A stretch of 10,879 nt of DNA from Clostridiales bacterium (GTDB lineage: Bacteria; Bacillota; Clostridia; Tissierellales; Sedimentibacteraceae): the NCBI GenBank assembly GCA_003483345.1, contig DMWH01000052.1, forward strand, positions 1-10,879, written 5' to 3'. The notes beneath the pieces were generated by a model that was not told where the DNA came from, did not search any database, and saw only the letters and a list, made by a program, of their open reading frames with translations. Shown here one piece after another: positions 5,688 to 10,879 of the stretch. The stretch's first letter is position 1. Every line of letters starts with the position of its first letter. A program made the position numbers and the translations under genes.

Positions 5688-6872
5688 TTACAGTACGCCT
5701 TTTTCACGCAATTCTTGTACTTTTGCGCTATCATAGCCTAACATTTCTTGAAGAATTTCTTCTGTATGTTGTCCAAGCAATGGTGCTGGTTTTTCAACCG
5801 CACCTGGTGTTTGAGACATTTTAATTGGCACGCCAGGAATATGCATCATACCTGCGACCGGATGCTCAACTTCAACAAGCATATGACGAGCATTGACTTG
5901 CGGATCTTTTACAACCCTGTCAACAGTATTGATTGGTGCACATGGTACGCCGGCTTCTTCCAGCATTGCCAGCCATTCGTCTATTGTTTTAGTCTTGAAT
6001 ACCTCATCTAAAATTGGCTTCAAGGCTTTTTGGTTGTTTGTTCTGTCTCCGTTTGTAAGGAAACGAGGATCGCTTGTCAGTTCAGGTTTACCAATCATCT
6101 CACAAAGTTTCTTCCAAAGACGGTCATTACCTGCGCCGACAATTACATGCCCATCACTGGCCGTAAATGCTTCAAACGGCGTAATGGAAGGGTGACGGTT
6201 GCCAAGTGGTCCTGGCACAACGCCATTTACTAAATAACGGCTGATTGCGTTTTCCAGTATTGCTACCTGACAGTCCAGCATCGCTACATCAATTTTCTGG
6301 CCTTCACCTGTCATAGCGCGGTGGTACAATGCCATCGATACACCGATTGTTGTAAACAGACCGGCAATAATATCTCCGATAGATGCGCCCGGTCTTGTAG
6401 GCTCGCCGCCTTCTTGTCCGGTTATGCTCATGATGCCGCCCATTGCCTGTACTATAATATCATAAGCGGGTTTTTGGCTATAAGGCCCGGTTTCGCCGAA
6501 ACCGGAGCATGCCGCATAAATAAGATCTGGCTTAATTTCTTTCAAAACATCATAGCCAAGACCAAACTTCTCCATTGTTCCTGGGCGGTAGTTCTCAAGA
6601 ACAACATCAGCCTTTTTAACCATTTCTTTGAAAAGGTCTCTTGCACCTTGTTCTTTGAAGTTTAAAGTCATTGAACGTTTGTTGCGGTTAAGGCTCATGT
6701 AATAAGCACTCTCTTTGCCAACAAATGGGCCAAAAGCACGTGAATCATCACCGACACCAGGTTGTTCAATCTTGATAATGTTGGCACCAAAGTCCCCCAT
6801 CATCATGGCCGAATACGGTCCAGCCAAAACGCGTGTTAAATCAAGTACAACTAGATTTTCTAAAGCTTTCAT
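5688..6872 (-). CDS. CaiB/BaiF-family (class III) CoA-transferase
   Basis: This cytosolic class III CoA-transferase has 394 residues, a usual length. It moves CoA between carboxylic acids through an aspartyl-CoA thioester. The N-terminus VVLDLTRVLAGPYSAMMMGDFGANIIKIEQP is typical, followed by LNRNKRSMTLNF, VLENYRPGTMEKFGLGYD and the catalytic segment YSQKPAYDIIVQAMGG. The nucleophile is predicted to be Asp138. PGASIGDIIAGL, GEGQKIDVAMLD and GNRHPSITPFEAF complete the family pattern. Family members act on formyl/oxalyl, carnitine, bile-acid, succinyl, mesaconyl or aromatic substrates; the sequence by eye does not choose among them. TGGAGG lies upstream of the ATG. It is divergent from a LysR gene, a frequent arrangement when the regulator controls the enzyme. 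No acyl-CoA partner enzyme is adjacent. Confidence 0.93.
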   Translation of the reverse strand: MKALENLVVLDLTRVLAGPYSAMMMGDFGANIIKIEQPGVGDDSRAFGPFVGKESAYYMSLNRNKRSMTLNFKEQGARDLFKEMVKKADVVLENYRPGTMEKFGLGYDVLKEIKPDLIYAACSGFGETGPYSQKPAYDIIVQAMGGIMSITGQEGGEPTRPGASIGDIIAGLFTTIGVSMALYHRAMTGEGQKIDVAMLDCQVAILENAISRYLVNGVVPGPLGNRHPSITPFEAFTASDGHVIVGAGNDRLWKKLCEMIGKPELTSDPRFLTNGDRTNNQKALKPILDEVFKTKTIDEWLAMLEEAGVPCAPINTVDRVVKDPQVNARHMLVEVEHPVAGMMHIPGVPIKMSQTPGAVEKPAPLLGQHTEEILQEMLGYDSAKVQELREKGVL

Positions 6873-6970
6873 AAATAACGCCTCCAGAAATATATTTATA
6901 ATAAAATTTTTGTTGCCTGGCTTAAATGACTAAACATGCATATAAACAATATTCCTTTTCTGATTCTTAA

Positions 6971-6989
6971 AAATGTTCTTCAAACATTT
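6971..6989. promoter_or_regulatory. LysR-type operator candidate (T-N11-A palindrome)
   Basis: AAATGTT (6971-6977) and AACATTT (6983-6989) form a perfect inverted repeat around five bases and contain the T-N11-A core typical of LysR-type sites. It lies in the divergent lysR/CoA-transferase gap and covers the predicted start site of the CoA-transferase promoter, a position where a bound regulator would block or modulate it. Confidence 0.5.
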
Positions 6990-6992
6990 ATC

Positions 6993-7020
6993 ATTTTAAA
7001 GCATTTCAGCCATAAGTCAA
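6993..7020 (-). promoter_or_regulatory. Promoter of the CoA-transferase gene
   Basis: On the minus strand, TTGACT (7015-7020) and TAAAAT (6993-6998) are 16 bp apart, each with five of six consensus bases. The start would be near 6986, giving an untranslated leader of about 114 nt with no obvious hairpin. Confidence 0.6.
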
Positions 7021-7055
7021 TTCAACCATTTTTTATCTTTTGTAATAAAAATTTC

Positions 7056-7084
7056 TTATATCATAACTTAATATATTGTATAAT
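7056..7084 (+). promoter_or_regulatory. Promoter of the LysR-family regulator
   Basis: A perfect TATAAT at 7079-7084 sits about 30 bp before the LysR start codon. The -35 at 17 bp spacing is poor (TTATAT, 7056-7061). The start would be near 7091, close to the AGGGAG ribosome site. Confidence 0.5.
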
Positions 7085-7114
7085 AAGAATAAAAATTTAT
7101 TTAGGGAGTTAATT

Positions 7115-7975
7115 ATGAATGAAAAAGACTGGAAACTTTTAGCTCTGCTTAAAGAAGAACTAAATATCAGTAAGGTTGCAAGACAGCTTTACTTTTCTCA
7201 ACCTGCGCTAAGCGCAAGAATCAAATTAATCGAAAAAGAATTGGGATGCAAAATTATCGAAAGACATAGAACGGGAATAACCTTCACCGAAATGGGCGAA
7301 ACAGTGACTTCCTATGCTATTGATGCGCTTAAAAATCTTGAGAAATTGAAAGATAACTTAAATAATGCTTCGGGCGAATTAAGCGGCACCTTAAAAATTG
7401 GCTGTTCCAACTCCATAGCTGAACTTTTTCTTCCGAAAATATTTAAGAGTTTTAAATCACAATATCCTAAAATTGATTTAAATGTTAATGCCGGTTTCAA
7501 CGATGATATTTATCAAGACTTGTTGTCCTCAAAAATTCATATCGCACTCATACGCGGCAATTACCCCTGGGATGGCATAAAAGCTTTCCTTTACGATGAT
7601 CCTTTTTGTGCTGTCAATTCAACGCCTTTTACTATTGATTCGTTACCTTCTCTGCCCGGCATTTTCTTTTCGGCGGAAAATCAATTCAGTAATGAAGTAA
7701 ACAACTGGTGGGTCAATACCTTTGACAGGGATCCTATCATATCGATGAATGTGAGCTCTTTAAATGTAGGCTTAAATATGGTCGAAAACGGTTTGGGATA
7801 CTCAATTTTGACCAGTTCACGTATTCAAGATAAACCGAACTTATACTCAATCAACCTTGAACTCAATGGAAGAGTATTAAAACGGGAAACCTGGCTATTT
7901 CTATCAAAATCGGCAGAAAAAAATAATGCTGCCAAATGTTTTCTTAGCTATTTAGAAAACAACTACTTAAAGTAG
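7115..7975 (+). CDS. LysR-family transcriptional regulator
   Basis: This is a LysR-type regulator of 286 residues, the only plus-strand gene in the window. The N-terminal winged helix-turn-helix spans about residues 6-57: NISKVARQLYFSQPALSARIKLIEKELGCKII, then ERHRTGITFTEMGE. A linker helix and an effector-binding domain follow from about residue 80 (LSGTLKIGCSNSIAELFLPKIF, typical first beta-strand and helix). The ATG at 7115 is chosen because AGGGAG lies 6 nt upstream; the open frame reaches back to 7076 without a ribosome site. It diverges from the CaiB-type CoA-transferase, with a T-N11-A palindrome between them, so it probably controls that gene and perhaps itself. The effector is unknown; a carboxylic acid or CoA ester related to the CoA-transferase substrate is a reasonable guess. 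Confidence 0.93.
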   Translation: MNEKDWKLLALLKEELNISKVARQLYFSQPALSARIKLIEKELGCKIIERHRTGITFTEMGETVTSYAIDALKNLEKLKDNLNNASGELSGTLKIGCSNSIAELFLPKIFKSFKSQYPKIDLNVNAGFNDDIYQDLLSSKIHIALIRGNYPWDGIKAFLYDDPFCAVNSTPFTIDSLPSLPGIFFSAENQFSNEVNNWWVNTFDRDPIISMNVSSLNVGLNMVENGLGYSILTSSRIQDKPNLYSINLELNGRVLKRETWLFLSKSAEKNNAAKCFLSYLENNYLK

Positions 7976-8008
7976 ATATACTTCCAAATTATTAATCCAT
8001 AGCTTTAT

Positions 8009-8053
8009 AAAACAAAAACGTTACCTCTTTTTTAGAGGTAACGTTTTTGTTTT
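8009..8053. terminator. Bidirectional terminator between lysR and niaR
   Basis: A perfect 20-bp stem (8009-8028 with 8034-8053) closes a TTTTT loop. Its core is CGTTACCTCT/AGAGGTAACG, flanked by AAAACAAAAA on one side and TTTTTGTTTT on the other, so either strand gives a hairpin followed by a U-rich tail. It lies between two convergent genes and serves both. Confidence 0.9.
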
Positions 8054-8079
8054 CAGATTTAATTAATATTATGTATCCA

Positions 8080-8589
8080 TCATAGTTCCCGCAAGTATCC
8101 TTTGCTGCGGAGTGCATTTTCTATTAAATCAAGTTCTTCAACTGTATCGGCTTCTACAAGATGGCAATGCATATCCTGTGTTAATTTTTTTAGTGGAATG
8201 CTCTCTCCCGAAGAAATACGCTTTACCAGATTATCAGCATCCTTACGGGATTTAATATTTAATTGCGCCAAAAAATTCCCATATACTTTGTGTTTAATCT
8301 GTACGTCAATCACAAGTCCTCCAAGGTCAACAATCGTATAAAGTTCATCTAAGATGCAATCATCACTATGTGCAACACAAAATACTCTTTGTGGTTTTAC
8401 AGCTTTTTTTATTATATAGCCAGTATTGGTAGACAAAATTTCATGTTTTTCTGCACGAAGAAGCGCTATGTCTTGGACTATTATCTGACGGCTGACATTT
8501 AATAACCTGGCTAATTGTAACCCGGAAATCGGCAATGCGCTTTCAGCAAGCTGCTGTAAAATGGTTTCCCTTCGTTTATCACCATTCAT
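8080..8589 (-). CDS. niaR: NiaR transcriptional repressor of NAD biosynthesis (HTH + 3H domain)
   Basis: NiaR (YrxA) senses nicotinic acid and represses NAD synthesis and niacin uptake genes in Firmicutes and Thermotogae. This protein has 169 residues, the usual length. The N-terminal HTH_11 domain spans about residues 1-60 (RRETILQQL, then LPISGLQLARLLNVSRQIIVQDIALLRA). The C-terminal 3H domain follows (about 68-167), named for three conserved histidines, here His74 (VAHSDD), His100 (VQIKHKVYG) and His141/His143 (DMHCHLVEA), expected to bind metal. It begins 4 nt after the nadC stop, so it is co-transcribed with the nad genes, and the repressor would be part of its own regulon. The palindromic operator should lie before nadA, outside the window. 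Confidence 0.95.
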   Translation of the reverse strand: MNGDKRRETILQQLAESALPISGLQLARLLNVSRQIIVQDIALLRAEKHEILSTNTGYIIKKAVKPQRVFCVAHSDDCILDELYTIVDLGGLVIDVQIKHKVYGNFLAQLNIKSRKDADNLVKRISSGESIPLKKLTQDMHCHLVEADTVEELDLIENALRSKGYLREL

Positions 8590-8593
8590 ATTA

Positions 8594-9436
8594 TTATGTC
8601 CTTTCTAAATTTTTTAAAGACAAGTCTAATACTGATGCAGAGTAGGTTAATGCTCCGCTTGATATATAATCTACACCAATTTCACGAAGTTTGGCAATAT
8701 TTTCCAACGTGATATTGCCGGAACATTCTACTAACGCTCTGTGATTAACAATTTTTACAGCCTCTTTCATCTCTTCCGCACTCATGTTATCAAGCATTAT
8801 GATATCTGCCTCTGCTTCCAAGGCTTCCTTTAGCATATCGAAGTTCTCTACTTCTACCTCTATTTTATGAACAAACGAAGCATATTCTCTTGCTAAAGAA
8901 ACTGCCCTCTTTATACCACCGGCTGCAGCTATATGATTGTCTTTAAGCATAATACCGTCTGAGAGATTAAATCGATGGTTCAAACCACCACCAACTTTGA
9001 CAGCATATTTTTCAAAAATTCTATTATTAGGCGAAGTTTTTCTGGTATCAAGCAATTTTATGTTACTGCCTTCAAGCAAATCAACAACTTTCCTTGTGTA
9101 AGTCGCAATGCCACTCATTCTCTGCAAAAAATTCAGTGCTGTTCTTTCCCCGGAAAGTATGGCTCTGATATCTCCTTCTACTTCACCTAGCAAATCTAAT
9201 TCTTTAACACACTCGCCATCTTTGCAATGAAATTTAAAGTTAGCCTTTGTATCCAAAAGAGTGAAGACTCTGGCAAAAACATCGAGTCCGGCAATTACAC
9301 CGTCTTGTTTGCAAATAAGCTTAGCTTTACCTTTTGCATATGATTTAATTATAGAATTAGTTGTTATATCTTCATTTGGAATATCTTCCCTTAGTGCATC
9401 TAAGATTAATTTATCAATATTATTCTGCACTTTCAT
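8594..9436 (-). CDS. nadC: Quinolinate phosphoribosyltransferase (decarboxylating)
   Basis: NadC converts quinolinate and PRPP to nicotinate mononucleotide, CO2 and pyrophosphate, the third step of de novo NAD synthesis. Family signatures in order (numbered from the ATG at 9436): EDITT (about 23-27), SGERTALNFLQRMSGIATYT (95-114), DTRKTSPNNR (130-139), KYAVKVGGGLNHR (143-155), LSDGIMLKDNHI (158-169), EVEVEN (193-198), IIMLDNM (212-218), ECSGNI (237-242) and ISSGALTYS (258-266). The common DTRKTTPGLR appears here as DTRKTSPNNR, probably lineage variation. Length is 280, as usual. I choose the ATG at 9436 because AGAAAGGAA precedes it, though closely. An ATG at 9454 would add six residues without a ribosome site. 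The start lies within the end of nadB, which suggests coupled translation. Confidence 0.96.
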   Translation of the reverse strand: MKVQNNIDKLILDALREDIPNEDITTNSIIKSYAKGKAKLICKQDGVIAGLDVFARVFTLLDTKANFKFHCKDGECVKELDLLGEVEGDIRAILSGERTALNFLQRMSGIATYTRKVVDLLEGSNIKLLDTRKTSPNNRIFEKYAVKVGGGLNHRFNLSDGIMLKDNHIAAAGGIKRAVSLAREYASFVHKIEVEVENFDMLKEALEAEADIIMLDNMSAEEMKEAVKIVNHRALVECSGNITLENIAKLREIGVDYISSGALTYSASVLDLSLKNLERT

Positions 9437-10697
9437 CTTCCTTTCTGATTTCATCTAGGATTAGCATTCTGTTATGCTCATCAATGTTTATATAATCTTC
9501 TTCTTTTGGTAAATAAAAGAAAGGGGCTTTTTCTTCTTTCCAGTTCTTTTTTATATCAAGCGCAGCTCTCTTGCTGAATACAAGGCTCTCCAAAAGCGAA
9601 TTGCTCGCAAGCCTGTTCTTTCCATGCACACCGTTGCAGCTCGTTTCGCCAACGGCATAAAGATTATCCATAGAAGTTTTGCTCTGGGTATCTACCTCTA
9701 TTCCGCCCATAAAATAATGCTGTGCCGGCACTACCGGTATTCGATCCTTTGTTATATCATAACCTTCTTGCAAACAACGTTCATATATTGACGGAAATCT
9801 TTTGGCAATGTCGCCCTTCACATGTCCATTCAAATATAGCCACACGTGGCTGGTTTTATCTTTATCCATTTGTTCATAAATTTTCTTAGCTACAATATCT
9901 CTTGCCTGGAGTTCATCAGTAAACCTACTTCCTTCTTTGTCCAGCAGTACTGCACCTTCTCCCCTGACAGACTCAGAAATAAGAAAAGCCCTGCCTGGTT
10001 GTTCTGTATAAAGTGCCGTTGGATGTATCTGAATATAGTTAATGTTCTTCAATCTGATATTATGTCGCAATGCTATAGCAATGGCATCTCCAGTCAAATG
10101 GGGATAATTTGTAGACTTTTCGTACAAACCGCCAATACCGCCGGTAGCGAAAACAGTAAAATGTGCATATAAATTTTTAAGATTATTGTCTTTGTCCCTT
10201 ACCACTACACCATAACAGTGATTATGGTCAGCTAGTATATCCAATAAAATTGTGTTTTCTAAGATTTCAACATTTTTCAGCTTTCTAACCTTTTCTAAAA
10301 GTTTGCTGCTAATTTCTTTTCCTGTTCTATCTTTACAATGTAAGATTCTTGGCTTTGAATGTGCACCTTCTTTAGTATAAGAAAACCCTGAATTTTCTCT
10401 GTCGAACTCAACACCTATTTCTAAAAGATCATTAATAATTTCTCTTGATTGCGTTACCATTATAGCAACGGAATTTCGATCATTCTTATAATGGCCAGCT
10501 TTTAAAGTGTCTTCGATGAAGCTATCGTAATCATCATCTGTGCGCTGTACGCATATGCCGCCTTGAGCAAGAAAAGAATCACTTTCGTCAGCAATCGTTT
10601 TTGTTAAAACAAGTACTTTTTTGTCTTTTGACAAATTTAAGGCCGCAAAAAGCCCTGATACTCCTGTGCCAATAATAATAACATCATAATTAGTCAT
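9420..10697 (-). CDS. nadB: L-aspartate oxidase
   Basis: NadB is a flavoprotein that oxidises L-aspartate to iminoaspartate, the substrate of NadA. In anaerobes fumarate or another acceptor replaces oxygen. The FAD-binding GxGxxG is at residues 10-15 (VIIIGTGVSGL). Then come SDSFLAQGGI, RILHCKDRTGKEI, FATGGIGGLYEKSTN, the substrate region INYIQIHPTALY, LISESVRGEGAVLLD, ARDIVAKKIY, PAQHYFMGGIEVD and YAVGETSCNGVHGKNRLASNSLLE. These match the succinate dehydrogenase/fumarate reductase flavoprotein fold. At 425 residues it is about 110 shorter than the E. coli enzyme, lacking most of the C-terminal helical domain; such short forms are common in Firmicutes. Its ATG overlaps the nadA stop (ATGA), and GAAGGTGA is the ribosome site. 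HCKDRTG replaces the commoner HAxDxTG. Confidence 0.96.
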   Translation of the reverse strand: MTNYDVIIIGTGVSGLFAALNLSKDKKVLVLTKTIADESDSFLAQGGICVQRTDDDYDSFIEDTLKAGHYKNDRNSVAIMVTQSREIINDLLEIGVEFDRENSGFSYTKEGAHSKPRILHCKDRTGKEISSKLLEKVRKLKNVEILENTILLDILADHNHCYGVVVRDKDNNLKNLYAHFTVFATGGIGGLYEKSTNYPHLTGDAIAIALRHNIRLKNINYIQIHPTALYTEQPGRAFLISESVRGEGAVLLDKEGSRFTDELQARDIVAKKIYEQMDKDKTSHVWLYLNGHVKGDIAKRFPSIYERCLQEGYDITKDRIPVVPAQHYFMGGIEVDTQSKTSMDNLYAVGETSCNGVHGKNRLASNSLLESLVFSKRAALDIKKNWKEEKAPFFYLPKEEDYINIDEHNRMLILDEIRKEDESAE

Positions 10698-10879
10698 TTT
10701 TCTTCACCTTCTGCTAATTGATGCATCCGTTTTAAAGCAGAAATACTTTTGGACGCTATCTCTGTTTCTACATTTACTTCATTGGATAAATTTTCAAGAG
10801 TTTGCAGCAACTTTTCTAATGTATTTTTCTTCATATCGGGACATATCTGGCATGGCGAAGCTGCGTAGAAACTTTTACC
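10694..10879 (-). CDS. nadA: Quinolinate synthase, C-terminal end
   Basis: Only the last 61 residues are inside the window. They read GKSFYAASPCQICPDMKKNTLEKL and so on, ending ALKRMHQLAEGEEK. The segment CQICPDMKKNTLEKL matches the C-terminal signature of NadA, where the last of the [4Fe-4S]-cluster cysteines sits. Residues near the end (EIASKSISALKRM) match the usual final helix. NadA condenses iminoaspartate (from NadB) with dihydroxyacetone phosphate to quinolinate. The stop codon overlaps the nadB start by four bases, so the order nadA-nadB-nadC-niaR is one operon. The operon promoter and any NiaR site are beyond the right edge. Confidence 0.9.
   Translation of the reverse strand, partial: GKSFYAASPCQICPDMKKNTLEKLLQTLENLSNEVNVETEIASKSISALKRMHQLAEGEEK

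Noticed and set aside
6321..6665. Plus-strand ORF of 114 codons inside the CoA-transferase
   Set aside because: It is a shadow of the CaiB/BaiF frame, which covers the whole family pattern without interruption.
9846..10172. Plus-strand ORF of 108 codons inside nadB
   Set aside because: It is antisense to strongly conserved NadB motifs; the translation is low-complexity and has no family signal.
1..10879. CRISPR array, tRNA, rRNA, insertion sequence or phage genes
   Set aside because: No regularly spaced repeats, tRNA cloverleaf, rRNA motifs, transposase or integrase coding sequence were seen on either strand.

Overview
The window looks like a chromosomal stretch of a low-GC anaerobic Firmicute (Bacillota). 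A Negativicutes/Sporomusa-like or clostridial host would fit, but this is inference. The grounds are AT-rich DNA, strong AGGAGG-type ribosome binding sites, an [FeFe]-hydrogenase maturase (HydG), a PflA-like radical SAM enzyme, and a nad operon closed by the Firmicutes repressor NiaR. All genes except one LysR regulator lie on the minus strand, so transcription mostly runs from high to low coordinates.

Layout on the minus strand, in transcription order. (1) 10879-8080: the end of nadA, then nadB, nadC and niaR, tightly coupled. This is de novo NAD synthesis plus its predicted repressor; the promoter lies outside the window. (2) 8009-8053: a 20-bp perfect hairpin that terminates both this operon and the convergent lysR. 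(3) 7975-7115 (plus strand) is a LysR regulator, divergent from 6872-5688, a CaiB/BaiF CoA-transferase. Between them are a good promoter for the CoA-transferase and a T-N11-A palindrome. (4) 5687-5453: a non-coding tail ending in a strong terminator, possibly holding a small RNA. (5) 5451-3664: a consensus promoter, a PflA-like radical SAM protein of the AmmeMemoRadiSam type, a MEMO/LigB-like gene broken by a frameshift, and a 61-residue Cys-rich protein. (6) 3619-1650: a promoter, a structured leader of about 220 nt ending in a terminator with a visible alternative antiterminator pairing, then a TM1266-type hydrogenase-system protein and hydG. (7) 1618-582: a promoter with operator-like repeats and an EamA/DMT permease. 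(8) 541-1: a promoter and the start of a branched-chain amino-acid-type ABC substrate-binding lipoprotein.

The most interesting part is 3361-5451. The AmmeMemoRadiSam genes sit directly upstream of the hydrogenase maturation genes but look reduced: the radical SAM protein ends where the family's C-terminal Cys-rich tail should begin, the MEMO gene has lost about 60 internal codons and is frameshifted at an A7 run, and no AMMECR1 domain is present. The leader before the TM1266-like gene has the architecture of a riboswitch or attenuator (closing stem, three internal hairpins, intrinsic terminator, 9-bp antiterminator). I cannot assign it to a known class.
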